A DNA stretch of 64,000 nucleotides from Amycolatopsis antarctica (GTDB lineage Bacteria > Actinomycetota > Actinomycetes > Mycobacteriales > Pseudonocardiaceae): contig NZ_NKYE01000020.1 in assembly GCF_002262875.1 (NCBI RefSeq), positions 1-64,000 on the forward strand, read 5' to 3'. A program made the position numbers and the translations under genes. Positions 1 through 8,028 of this stretch are shown one piece after another. Positions within the stretch are counted from its first letter, which is position 1, and every line of letters begins with the position of its first letter. The notes beneath the pieces are model-generated. The model worked only from the letters and a program-made list of their open reading frames with translations, was not told the origin of the DNA and ran no database searches.

Positions 1-205
1 TATTCCCCACAACCTTCGTCGACATAAACCCATGCGCATAATCCGCCAACAACACATACAACAAATACCAAACCAAAAACAAACCCGTCATCGGGAACAC
101 GAACACCCGCAGGCGCCGCTTCAACTCCCGGAAGTCCTGGCTTTCGTGCACTTCCTGCCACAGGTCGTCAGCCGGTCCGCCGTCGCCGACATCCCGTTCG
201 GTCAT
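1..205 (-). CDS. DUF485 family small membrane protein, 3' end beyond window
   Basis: Only the first 68 codons are in the window; the gene runs off the left edge. The product starts with an acidic soluble stretch (DLWQEVHESQDFRELKRRL) followed by a hydrophobic segment (FVFPMTGLFLVWYLLYVLL), which is the usual start of DUF485 proteins. DUF485 genes are normally paired with acetate/monocarboxylate sodium symporters (YjcH with ActP), and here it lies 74 bp downstream of such a symporter on the same strand. The ATG at 205 has a GGAGG about 10 nt upstream; an in-frame GTG two codons earlier is also possible. The codons after about residue 40 are unusually rich in TTG, TTT, TAT and GTT, so this end of the window is markedly less GC-rich than its neighbours. 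Confidence 0.8.
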   Translation of the reverse strand, partial: MTERDVGDGGPADDLWQEVHESQDFRELKRRLRVFVFPMTGLFLVWYLLYVLLADYAHGFMSTKVVGN

Positions 206-279
206 GCTCACTACGCCTCCAGAAAAGTCCGGCGGATGTTCCGCGACATGTTAGGTAGACCACACAGCGCGGAGCCCGG

Positions 280-2028
280 TCAGCGGACGAACCGCCGGAT
301 TCTGCGACGAACGGTCGACGAGCGGGTCACGGCCACGGTCGAGTGGGACGGCCCGGCCGGGTGCCGGTCCTCGTCCAGGTGCAGGCGCAGCATCGCGGCC
401 GTCGACCACGCGGGAGGCGTACCGGCCAGCGACACCAGCACCATCACCGCGAACGCGAGCGGCACCGACCACGGTGCGGGCTGGGCGACCAGAATGGACG
501 GAACCCCGCTCAGCGGCGGGCCGAACAGGGTCATCCCGATCGATCCGGCCGAGGCGACCAGCCCGGCGAGCACTCCGGCGATCGCTCCCGCCGCGGTGAG
601 CCTCGACCACCAGATCCCCAGTACCAGCAGCGGGCAGAAGGTGGAGGCGGCCACGGTGAACCCCCAGGTCACCAGCACACCCGCGTCGAGCCTTACGGAC
701 GGCAGAGCCAGCAGCACCATCGCCGCCGCCGCGAGCAGCACCGTCACCCGGAGCCTGCGCAGGCTGCCCGGCATGAGGTCGTGCGCGATAGCCCCGGACA
801 CCACCAGCAGCAGGCCGAGCGAGGTCGCCAGGAACGCCGCGAACGCTCCCGCCGTCAGCAAGGTGGTGAACAGGACGCCCGGCCAGCCGTCGTCCACCTG
901 CGCGGGCAGGGCGACGACGACGGTGTCGGTGGCACCCGAGAGGTACAGCTCGGGGACCAGCACCCGGCCCAGCACACCGTAGATCCCCGGAAACAGGTAG
1001 AACACGCTGAGCAGGCCGACGGTGATCGCCGCGGTCCGACGGGCGGCGCGGCCGTCCGGACTCGTGTGGAAGCGCATCAGCACGTGCGGCAGGCCCATCG
1101 TGCCGAGCATCGTCGCCACCAGCACGGCCCAGGTGCCGAGCAGCGGATGCCCCTCGTCGGCCGACCCCAGCAGCGGCCTGCGCCAGTCCTCGCCGCCGAG
1201 GGTCACCCCACCCCGCACGTCCGGCACCGCACCGCCCTCGGCGAAGACGATCGTCTCCCCGGAACGGACCTCCAGTTCACCCGGCGGCAACACCCGCTCG
1301 GCACCGCCCGGTTCGCGCACGGCGGTCTCCCCCGGCAGTTCCAGCGTCACGTCGACGTCGACGGTCAACTCGGTGTCGCGGGTGAACGTGGTGAAACCGA
1401 CCGGGTTCAGCGCCTCCTCCCGGTCGGAGACGCCGACCTGCACCAGCAGCCACACCGCGGGCACGATGAACAGCAGCAGCTTGAGGAAGAACTGGAACGC
1501 CTGCACGTAGGTCGCGGCGCGCATCCCGCCCAGCGCGAGCGTCGCGCTCACCACCGTGCCCGCGATGACGACGCCGACCCAGTACGGCGTCTGGCTCACC
1601 GCGCTGAGCACCAGCCCTGCCGTGCGGAACTGCGGCACCAGGTACAACCCGCCGATCACCAGCACGACCAGCGCGGCCAGCCTGCGCAGCGCGGGCGAGG
1701 CGAGCCGCGCCTCGGCGAAGTCCGGCACGGTGAGCGCCCCCGAGCGGCGCATCGGCGCGGCCACGAGCACGAGCATCGCAATGTATCCGGCGGTGAACCC
1801 GACCGGATACCACAGGGAACCGACCCCGTCCTTGACGACCAGGCCGGCCACTCCGAGGAAGGACGCGGCCGAGAGGTACTCCCCCGACACCGCGGCCGAG
1901 TTCAGCAGCGGCGAGACCCGGCGGGAGGCGACGAGGAAATCCGAGGTCGTCCGCATGGCGGCCACCCCGCGCAGGCCGATCAGCAGGGTGAACAGCACGA
2001 CGGGCGTGACCGCCAGAACGGCGACCAT
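280..2028 (-). CDS. Sodium:solute symporter, acetate/monocarboxylate (ActP/MctC) type
   Basis: The 582-residue product is a multi-spanning membrane protein of the sodium:solute symporter family. The N-terminal segment TTSDFLVASRRVSPLLNSAA and the following GEYLSAASFLG stretch match the cation/acetate symporter subgroup, which imports acetate, propionate or pyruvate with Na+ or H+. A polar insertion of roughly 90 residues in the middle (about residues 205-295) is probably an extracytoplasmic loop, as in MctC-type proteins. Its ATG at 2028 shares one base with the stop codon of the upstream small membrane protein (TGATG), so the two are translationally coupled. It is the fourth gene of a regulator-transporter operon, which suggests that the kinase/regulator pair senses its substrate. 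The exact substrate cannot be read from the sequence. Confidence 0.88.
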   Translation of the reverse strand: MVAVLAVTPVVLFTLLIGLRGVAAMRTTSDFLVASRRVSPLLNSAAVSGEYLSAASFLGVAGLVVKDGVGSLWYPVGFTAGYIAMLVLVAAPMRRSGALTVPDFAEARLASPALRRLAALVVLVIGGLYLVPQFRTAGLVLSAVSQTPYWVGVVIAGTVVSATLALGGMRAATYVQAFQFFLKLLLFIVPAVWLLVQVGVSDREEALNPVGFTTFTRDTELTVDVDVTLELPGETAVREPGGAERVLPPGELEVRSGETIVFAEGGAVPDVRGGVTLGGEDWRRPLLGSADEGHPLLGTWAVLVATMLGTMGLPHVLMRFHTSPDGRAARRTAAITVGLLSVFYLFPGIYGVLGRVLVPELYLSGATDTVVVALPAQVDDGWPGVLFTTLLTAGAFAAFLATSLGLLLVVSGAIAHDLMPGSLRRLRVTVLLAAAAMVLLALPSVRLDAGVLVTWGFTVAASTFCPLLVLGIWWSRLTAAGAIAGVLAGLVASAGSIGMTLFGPPLSGVPSILVAQPAPWSVPLAFAVMVLVSLAGTPPAWSTAAMLRLHLDEDRHPAGPSHSTVAVTRSSTVRRRIRRFVR

Positions 2029-2450
2029 CAGCCCTCCCGATCAGGTGCCGTGGCGGAAACGGCCGCGTCCGGCGACTCGGCCCTTTCCGCGCGGCGCAGC
2101 GCCCACCTGGCCAGGCCCACCATCACCAGGTACGGCAGCACGGCCAGCAGCAGCCACGGCAACGGGATGCCGAACAGGACCGCCTCGTCGATTCCGGGCC
2201 ACAGCGCGAAAGCGAGCGGCATCAGGAACAGCAGGCCGAACATGGCGGCGAGCGCGCCGACGGCGATCCGGCGCTGCCGCCGGTACAGCAGCAGTGCGCG
2301 CTCGCCGTCGCGGCGGTCGAGTTGCGGCAGCCTCCACCTGCCACGTTCACGCCGACGGGAGTGGGCGAGCCTGGTCTGCGGACTCATCACCGTCGCCCGC
2401 TTGGCGCGACCGTGCGGCCAGAGGGCGGCGCCGCGGCGCGGGGAGGTCAC
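2028..2450 (-). CDS. Small two-helix membrane protein of the symporter operon
   Basis: The 140-residue product has a basic, arginine-rich N-terminus and two hydrophobic segments (about residues 65-85 and 95-115) with a short PGIDEAVLFG loop between them, then a charged tail. It belongs to no family I can name with confidence, but small proteins of this kind sit between LytTR regulators and acetate-type symporters in actinobacteria, so a role as accessory subunit of the symporter is likely. The GTG start at 2450 overlaps the regulator stop (GTGA), and its own stop overlaps the symporter start. An internal ATG about 22 codons in is an alternative start. Confidence 0.65.
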   Translation of the reverse strand: MTSPRRGAALWPHGRAKRATVMSPQTRLAHSRRRERGRWRLPQLDRRDGERALLLYRRQRRIAVGALAAMFGLLFLMPLAFALWPGIDEAVLFGIPLPWLLLAVLPYLVMVGLARWALRRAERAESPDAAVSATAPDREG

Positions 2451-3229
2451 GGCGCCGTCGCGCCCGGGTCGCCGAGTTCCCCGCGTTGCGCGGCCTGCAG
2501 CAGCCGCTCCCGCAGTTCGCGCCCGTGCCTGCGGCTCACCGGCACGTCGCCCGCGTCGGTGTGCGCCAGCAGACCGCCCGCCGAGTCGCTGCGCAGCTCC
2601 ACCACGAATCCGAGCGAGATGAGGAAACTCCGGTGCACGCGGGCGAATCCGGAACCCGACCAGTACTCCTCCAGCCTGGAGATGGGCATGCGCACCAGAT
2701 GTACGCCCGCGGGCGTGTGCAGCCGGACGTAGTCGCCGTGAGCCTCGGCGAACCGCACGTCGGCCCGGCGCACGAACCGGGTCCGGCCTGCCGACTCCAC
2801 CGGCAGTGCGGCCATCGAGTCCGGTGAGGACGGTGCCCGTCCGGCTTCGTCGGCCGAGGCGAGCCGGGAGACCTTGGCCAGTGCGGCCGCGAGCCGTTCG
2901 GCCCGCAACGGCTTGAGCAGGTAGTCCACCGCGCCGATGCCGTAGGCGGCGAGGGCGTGCCGCTCGTGTGCCGTGACGAAGATGATCTCCGGCGGCTGAG
3001 CCAGTTTCGCGAGCAGGGAAGCCAGTTCAAGCCCGTCCATACCCGGCATGGAGATGTCCAGGAACACCGCGTCGAACGCCTCCGCCTGAATCAGCTTCAA
3101 CGCGCTCACGGTGTCCCCCGCCGCCGCGACCTCGGCCACCTCGGGAGCCTCCCGGAGCAGGCGGCACAGCTCGTCGAGCGCGGGTGCGACATCGTCGACC
3201 GCCAGTACCCGCAGCCCCACCGCCGTCAC
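2447..3229 (-). CDS. LytTR-family response regulator
   Basis: The 260-residue protein has an N-terminal receiver domain (residues 6-125) with the acidic pair DD (12-13), phospho-acceptor Asp58 in the FLDISMPG motif and the conserved Lys106 in LLKPL, then a C-terminal LytTR DNA-binding domain (about 155-250) recognised by VRFAEAHGDYVRLHT and FARVHRSFLISL. Such regulators bind direct repeats upstream of transport genes. The gene overlaps the kinase gene by 4 bp and the next small membrane gene by 4 bp, so the whole unit is one operon. By analogy with pyruvate-sensing LytS/LytTR pairs that control transporter genes, it probably controls the symporter in response to an organic acid; this is inference. 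Confidence 0.93.
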   Translation of the reverse strand: MTAVGLRVLAVDDVAPALDELCRLLREAPEVAEVAAAGDTVSALKLIQAEAFDAVFLDISMPGMDGLELASLLAKLAQPPEIIFVTAHERHALAAYGIGAVDYLLKPLRAERLAAALAKVSRLASADEAGRAPSSPDSMAALPVESAGRTRFVRRADVRFAEAHGDYVRLHTPAGVHLVRMPISRLEEYWSGSGFARVHRSFLISLGFVVELRSDSAGGLLAHTDAGDVPVSRRHGRELRERLLQAAQRGELGDPGATAP

Positions 3230-4314
3230 TGTGCGACCACCCCGGGCTGGAACCGCGGAACCCTTACCACCACCCGGGTTCCGGCCCCGACCTCGGTCTC
3301 CACGACCAGGCCGAACCAGGAACCGTAGACGTGCCGCAGCCGCCGATCGACGTTGGCGAGGCCGACACTGCCCTCCTCACCGCGCCCGGCGAGTATCGCC
3401 TCCAGCGCCGCGGGCTCCATGCCCATGCCGTCGTCCTCCACGCTGATCACGCACTCGTTGCCCACCGCCTCACCGCGCACCTGCACCGTGCCGATCTCGG
3501 CCCTGGGTTCGATCCCGTGCCGGATCGCGTTCTCCACCAAGGGTTCCAGCACCAGATAGGGCACGGCCACGGCCAGCACCTCGGGCGCGACACGCACCTG
3601 CACTCGCAGCCGCTCGCCGAGCACCGCGCGCTGCAGCGCCAGATACGTCTCCACCGCCCGGAACTCCTCGGCGAGCGTGGTGTACTCGCCGTGCCCGGCG
3701 AGGCTGTACCTCGTGTAGTCGGCGAAGTCGAGCATCAGATCACAGGCACGTTCGGGATCGGAGCGCACCAGCGAGGCGATCACGGTGAGCGCGTTGTAGA
3801 CGAAGTGCGGCGAGATCTCCGCACGCAGCGCCCGCATCTCCGCCTCCGCCGCCTGATCGGCCGAGGCCTCCAGCCGCCCGTGCTCCAGCGCGTTCATGAT
3901 CAGCCGGGAACTGACCCGGATCGCCCGCTTCGTGACGGGGCCGTGCAGCAGGAGCACCCCGGCGAGTTCGTCGCGGACGTGCAGCGGCACACCGGTGAGC
4001 CTGCCGGAACGCAGCGGGGATTCGCCGTGCAGTGCTTCCCGGACCACGTGCTCGACCAGATCGTCGAGGCCGGACGGCGGTGCGCCCGCCCAGGCGACGG
4101 ACCCGCTGAGGTCACCGAGGCCGATCGGGGTCCCGCCGAGCAGCCTGCCCAGCCGCCGCGCGGCCCGGTGCGCCCCGGTGCCGGCGAGCCCGTCGCGCAG
4201 GTCGCCCGCGATGCCCTCGGCGGCGGCGAGCACCGCGACCGGGTCGGGCCCTCGGCGGAAGCGCCGGGTACGCGAGGGCGCACGGCCGGGCATCCTGCTG
4301 GCGAGCGGTGGCAC
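3226..4314 (-). CDS. LytS-type sensor histidine kinase without membrane segments
   Basis: The 362-residue product has a His-kinase domain of the LytS/YehU class: phospho-acceptor His170 in the EISPHFVYNAL motif, an N-box with VENAIRHG near residue 265 and a GSVGLANVDRRL glycine box near 325. The N-terminal 150 residues lack the usual multi-helix LytS sensor and contain no convincing membrane span; they look like a cytosolic GAF-like sensor, so an intracellular metabolite is the likely signal. The GTG start at 4314 is preceded by GGAG at a spacing of about 8. It is the first gene of the five-gene operon and its partner regulator overlaps it by 4 bp. Confidence 0.9.
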   Translation of the reverse strand: MPPLASRMPGRAPSRTRRFRRGPDPVAVLAAAEGIAGDLRDGLAGTGAHRAARRLGRLLGGTPIGLGDLSGSVAWAGAPPSGLDDLVEHVVREALHGESPLRSGRLTGVPLHVRDELAGVLLLHGPVTKRAIRVSSRLIMNALEHGRLEASADQAAEAEMRALRAEISPHFVYNALTVIASLVRSDPERACDLMLDFADYTRYSLAGHGEYTTLAEEFRAVETYLALQRAVLGERLRVQVRVAPEVLAVAVPYLVLEPLVENAIRHGIEPRAEIGTVQVRGEAVGNECVISVEDDGMGMEPAALEAILAGRGEEGSVGLANVDRRLRHVYGSWFGLVVETEVGAGTRVVVRVPRFQPGVVAQ

Positions 4315-4424
4315 AGGGGGCTCCTATCGGCGTCGACAGGTGGGCTCTGATCGTAGATCGCCACCGGCGCCGATGGTCGGCACGGTCGGCGTCGATCCGG
4401 CCGCGGCGGAGGCCGAACGGTCTA

Positions 4425-4470
4425 TTGACGTCCCCAGGACCGGCGGCAAGACTGCCGGTAATCGATTACC
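4425..4470 (+). promoter_or_regulatory. Promoter with LacI-type operator palindrome
   Basis: A possible -35 TTGACG (4425-4430) is followed after 17 bp by AAGACT (4448-4453). Directly downstream lies the perfect 14-bp palindrome GGTAATCGATTACC (4457-4470), covering the expected transcription start. A central CG with AAT/ATT half sites is typical of LacI-family operators, and this position would block initiation. No LacI-family gene is present in the window, so the repressor would be encoded elsewhere. The link to the downstream glycosidase gene is inferred from position. Confidence 0.55.
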
Positions 4471-4497
4471 CGGCTCTCCGATCGGGAGGCGCGATCA

Positions 4498-5490
4498 ATG
4501 ACGATCCGTACCGCACACCGGACCGGGCGCGTCGCCGCCCTGCTGGTCTCCGCGCTGGCCGCCGCGGCGCTGACCGGCACACTGACCGGCACCGCACAGG
4601 GCACCACCGCGCAAGGCCCCGCTGCCGTGCCCCAGGGCGTCTCCGCCGGCGAGTTCGTCCGGGTGTACGACCCCTCGGTCGGCGAGAGTGAACCCTGGTA
4701 CTACAACGACCACACGATGATCCAGGACGTCGTCACCGGCGAATGGCACGTCTACGCGATCACCCACGCGGAGCCCGCGAATCCCTTGGACGAGAAGAAC
4801 TTCGGCCACGCCACGGCCCCGTCGCCGAAGGGCCCGTGGACGAAACAGCCGTTCGCGCTGACCGCCGACCCCGCGGCCGGGGAGAGCCACATCTGGGCGC
4901 CGCACGTGATCCACTCCGACGGCGTCTACTACATGTTCTACGCGGGCGGCACGCCCGACCACGCCGCGTACCGGATGCATCTGGCGACATCGACCGACCT
5001 GGTCACCTGGACCCGCAGCCCGGCCAACCCGTTGTTCACCGACGGCTTCGACGCCCGCGATCCGATGGTCACGCGGATCGGTGAGCAGTGGGTCATGTAC
5101 TACACGGCGAACAGCACCCCGACCGGCGGCAACCACCAGGTCGCCTACCGCACCAGCCCCGATCTGCTCACCTGGAGCGAGAAGCGGGTCGCGTTCGAGC
5201 ATCCCGCGTCCGGCACGGTCGGCGGCCCCACCGAGTCACCGTTCGTCGTGCAGCGGCCGGACGGCTGGTACCTGTTCGTCTGCTGCGACCCCGGTTACAA
5301 GGACACCAGGGTCTACCTCAGCCAGGATCCGCTGAACTTCTCGGTGGACGCGCCCGCGGGCCACATTCCCGCCCACGCGTCCGAAGTGGTCACCGAGACG
5401 GACGGCACCACCTGGGTCACCGGCGCGGGCTGGGGCGAGGGCGGACTGCACCTCGCGCCGCTGACCTTCCCCGCCGCGGGCCGGCCGTGA
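4498..5490 (+). CDS. Secreted glycoside hydrolase, five-bladed propeller (GH43/GH32-like)
   Basis: The 330-residue product begins with a signal peptide (basic TIRTAHRTGR followed by an Ala/Leu-rich core, cleavage probably near residue 35). The mature part is a five-bladed beta-propeller of the GH43/GH32 kind: repeats such as WAPHVIHSDGVYYMFY and LATSTDLVTWTR, and the three expected acidic residues in NDHTM (base), DARDPM (pKa-modulating Asp) and PTESPFV (acid Glu). Such enzymes release arabinose, xylose or fructose from plant polymers; the substrate cannot be fixed here. RBS GGGAGG (4484-4489) precedes the ATG. Expression is probably governed by the LacI-type palindrome upstream. It converges on the aminotransferase-fusion gene with a shared terminator hairpin between them. 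Confidence 0.8.
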   Translation: MTIRTAHRTGRVAALLVSALAAAALTGTLTGTAQGTTAQGPAAVPQGVSAGEFVRVYDPSVGESEPWYYNDHTMIQDVVTGEWHVYAITHAEPANPLDEKNFGHATAPSPKGPWTKQPFALTADPAAGESHIWAPHVIHSDGVYYMFYAGGTPDHAAYRMHLATSTDLVTWTRSPANPLFTDGFDARDPMVTRIGEQWVMYYTANSTPTGGNHQVAYRTSPDLLTWSEKRVAFEHPASGTVGGPTESPFVVQRPDGWYLFVCCDPGYKDTRVYLSQDPLNFSVDAPAGHIPAHASEVVTETDGTTWVTGAGWGEGGLHLAPLTFPAAGRP

Positions 5491-5498
5491 TCCCCGGA

Positions 5499-5531
5499 CG
5501 AGATCCGGGCCGTGCTCAGGCCCGGATCTCG
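5499..5531. terminator. Bidirectional hairpin between convergent genes
   Basis: A perfect 13-bp stem (CGAGATCCGGGCC, 5499-5511, pairing with 5519-5531) surrounds a 7-nt loop that contains the stop codon of the minus-strand fusion gene. It lies just after the plus-strand glycosidase stop, so it can terminate both transcripts. Confidence 0.7.
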
Positions 5532-7261
5532 TTCAGGTAGTTGTAGATCGTGTAGCGGGTGACGTCGAGTTGCCCGGCGAGCTGATCCACGGCGTCCTTG
5601 ATCAGGAAGTACCCGGCCTCGTCGAGTTCGCCGACCACGGCCGCCTTGTGCCGCTTCTTCATCAGCTCGACCGGGATGCCGACCTTGCGCACCGCCCGGT
5701 CGACGAGAAAGCGCTGCAAACTGTCCACATCGGGCGGGAAGGTCTCCGCACCGTCCGCGGCCGCACCCTGCCGGTCCGGTCGCGAGGCCAGTTCGCTGTT
5801 GACACACAGGCAGCCCACGGCGGTGCCGTCCGCGTCGCGCAGGAACATCGTGGACGAACGGATCGGCCTGCCGTCCGGTCCGTGGGTCTCGTAGTTGATC
5901 AGGTCCTGGGTGGTGCCGCGGCGCACGAGGCCGAGCAGCAGGTCGGTCATCGGACCGCCCGCGTCGCGACCGGTGAGCCCGCCCGCGATGGCGACGATCG
6001 AGTCCGGCAGCCGGGACAGGTCGTGCAGGACGACCTCGTTGCCCGGTCCCAGCATCGCGGCCAGCCCGTCGACGGCGGGCACCAGGGCGCTCAGTACGTC
6101 ACGCCCGCCCGGGGTGGCCGCCCCTCGCGTTCCGGACGCCCCGGTGACAGGTGCGGGCCGGGTGAGCCTGGTCAGCGATTCGCGCAGCATTCCCACCGTG
6201 TCCGCGCCGGTCGAGGCATGCGGGGACAGCCGCACGTGCCCCGGCCGGACGGTCGCGGTGATGCCGTCCGCGGCCAGCGCCGCGCCCACCTGCTCGCCGG
6301 GCAGTCCCGGCAGGGCGAACGCGAGAATCCCGCCCCGCGGCCCGGTCGCCGACACGATCCGCGCACCGTGCGAGCGCAGCACCTCGTCCAGTTCGCCGAG
6401 ACGCCCGGCGATCCTGGCCTCGATGGCGGGCACACCGACCTCCTCGACCAGTTCGAGCGCCGCGGCGAACGCACCGGAGGTGATCGGGCTCAGGTTGCTG
6501 ATCGACCAGCCGGCGGCGGTGCTCGCGGCGGGATGGATCTCGTCGTCGAACAGACCGGGATCCCGTGCCCCCGTCCAGCCGGACAGCAGCGGGTCGAGCC
6601 GTTCCAGCGCACGGTCGGACAGCACCGCGAAACCCGTTCCCCAGCCCGCCCGCAGCCATTTCTGCCCGCCTGCCACCAGCACGTCGGCGGCCCGCCAGTC
6701 GGCGTCGACCGCACCGAAGGCCTGGATACCGTCGACCACCAGCAGCCGGTCCCCGACGATGTCGCGCAGGGCGGCCAGATCCGCCCGGTGACCGGTGCGG
6801 AAGTCCACCGCACTGACCGAGACGGCGGTGGTGTCCGGTGTCAGCGCCGCGGCGACCGCGGCCGGGGTGACCATGCCCTCCGGGGGCCGCAGCCATCGGA
6901 CGCGCACCCGGCCGGCCTGCTCGGCCCGCGCCCACGGGTAGGTGTTCGCCGGGAACTCCCCCGCCGACACCAGCACCTCACCGGTGGCGTTGAACGCCGC
7001 CTGGAACAACCCGAGGCTGGTGTGGGGCAGCAACACCGTGTGATCGGTGTCGGTACCGCAGAGTCGCGCGACCGCGGCCTTGGCCCGGACCTCCTGCAGC
7101 ATCAGATCGTCCACTGTGGACGGGTCGGCTCTGGTCGAACGTTCCAGCAGCGTCGCCGTCGTGTCGACCACGGCGTGCGAGGGCGGGCCGAAGCGCGCGA
7201 AGTCCAGGTAGCCCGCGGGCTCGTCGAACTGGACCAGGTAACGGGCGGAGATCCGGTCCAC
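5516..7261 (-). CDS. Class V aminotransferase fused to YheO-type PAS and HTH (MocR-like regulator)
   Basis: The 581-residue protein joins two parts in one unbroken frame. Residues 1-370 are a fold-type I PLP enzyme of the aminotransferase class V/kynureninase type, with Asp177 and Gln180 (VVDGIQAFG) for the cofactor ring and Lys201 (GGQKWLRAG) as the likely Schiff-base lysine. Residues 388-495 match the YheO/DauR-type PAS domain (GNEVVLHDLS, SIVAIAGG, RSSTMFLRD) and residues 515-579 its C-terminal HTH (KKRHKAAVVGELDEAG, DVTRYTIYNYLNE). This is architecturally a mirror image of MocR regulators, where a GntR HTH precedes an aminotransferase. The GTG start overlaps the stop of the amino acid ABC ATPase by one base, so it is the last gene of the importer operon. 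It may sense or degrade the imported amino acid and regulate its own operon; that is inference. Confidence 0.85.
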   Translation of the reverse strand: MDRISARYLVQFDEPAGYLDFARFGPPSHAVVDTTATLLERSTRADPSTVDDLMLQEVRAKAAVARLCGTDTDHTVLLPHTSLGLFQAAFNATGEVLVSAGEFPANTYPWARAEQAGRVRVRWLRPPEGMVTPAAVAAALTPDTTAVSVSAVDFRTGHRADLAALRDIVGDRLLVVDGIQAFGAVDADWRAADVLVAGGQKWLRAGWGTGFAVLSDRALERLDPLLSGWTGARDPGLFDDEIHPAASTAAGWSISNLSPITSGAFAAALELVEEVGVPAIEARIAGRLGELDEVLRSHGARIVSATGPRGGILAFALPGLPGEQVGAALAADGITATVRPGHVRLSPHASTGADTVGMLRESLTRLTRPAPVTGASGTRGAATPGGRDVLSALVPAVDGLAAMLGPGNEVVLHDLSRLPDSIVAIAGGLTGRDAGGPMTDLLLGLVRRGTTQDLINYETHGPDGRPIRSSTMFLRDADGTAVGCLCVNSELASRPDRQGAAADGAETFPPDVDSLQRFLVDRAVRKVGIPVELMKKRHKAAVVGELDEAGYFLIKDAVDQLAGQLDVTRYTIYNYLNEIRA

Positions 7262-8028
7262 TACAGCACCCGCGCCAGGAACTGGCGGGTCCGCTGGTGG
7301 CTCGGATCGGCCAGGATCCGGTCCGGCGGGCCGCTCTCCACCACGGCGCCGTCGGCCATGAACACGACCTCGTCGGCGGCCTCCTTGGCGAAGCTCATCT
7401 CGTGCGTCACGACGATCATCGTCATACCCTCCGCGGCGAGATCGCGCATGACCTCCAGCACGTCACCCACCAGTTCCGGGTCCAGTGCCGAGGTGGGTTC
7501 GTCGAACAGCATCAGCTTGGGACGCATCGCCAGCGCACGCGCGATCGCGACCCGCTGCTGCTGCCCGCCGGAGAGCTGGGCCGGATAGTCGCCCGCACGG
7601 TCGGCGAGCCCGACCCGGTCGAGCAGTTCCAGGCCGGTCTTCCTGGCCTGTGCCGTATTGGTACCGAGCACCGTCACCGGGCCCTCCACCACGTTCTCCA
7701 GCACACTGCGATGGGCGAACAGGTTGAAGCGCTGGAACACCATGCCGATGTCGCGGCGCTGGCGGGCGACCTCGCGCTCACGCAGTTCGTGCAGTTTCCC
7801 GTTGCGCAGCCGGAAGCCGATCGGTTCGCCGTCGACCCACACCTGCCCGCCGTCGATGGTCTCCAGGTGGTTGACGCAGCGCAGGAACGTGCTCTTGCCC
7901 GCACCGGAGGGACCGAGCAGGCACACGACTTGTCCTTTGTGGACGGACAGGTCGATACCGCGGAGCACCTCGGTCGCCCCGTAGCGCTTGCGGACACCGA
8001 CCGCGCGCAGCAGCGGTTGCTCAGACAC
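7261..8028 (-). CDS. Polar amino acid ABC importer, ATP-binding subunit (GlnQ type)
   Basis: The 255-residue protein carries the full ATPase set: Walker A GPSGAGKST (39-47), Q-loop FQRFNLF, signature LSGGQQQR, Walker B LMLFDEPTS and the switch His in VTHEM. The overall sequence, including RKRYGATEVLRGIDL at the N-terminus, is typical of the GlnQ/HisP class that powers uptake of polar amino acids. It overlaps the permease gene upstream by 8 bp and the fusion regulator downstream by 1 bp, completing a binding protein-permease-ATPase-regulator operon. Confidence 0.95.
   Translation of the reverse strand: MSEQPLLRAVGVRKRYGATEVLRGIDLSVHKGQVVCLLGPSGAGKSTFLRCVNHLETIDGGQVWVDGEPIGFRLRNGKLHELREREVARQRRDIGMVFQRFNLFAHRSVLENVVEGPVTVLGTNTAQARKTGLELLDRVGLADRAGDYPAQLSGGQQQRVAIARALAMRPKLMLFDEPTSALDPELVGDVLEVMRDLAAEGMTMIVVTHEMSFAKEAADEVVFMADGAVVESGPPDRILADPSHQRTRQFLARVL

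Noticed and set aside
343..2622. Long plus-strand frame of 759 codons opposite the symporter operon
   Set aside because: Arg/Gly/His-rich composition with no domain, antisense to well-supported genes; a GC-frame shadow.
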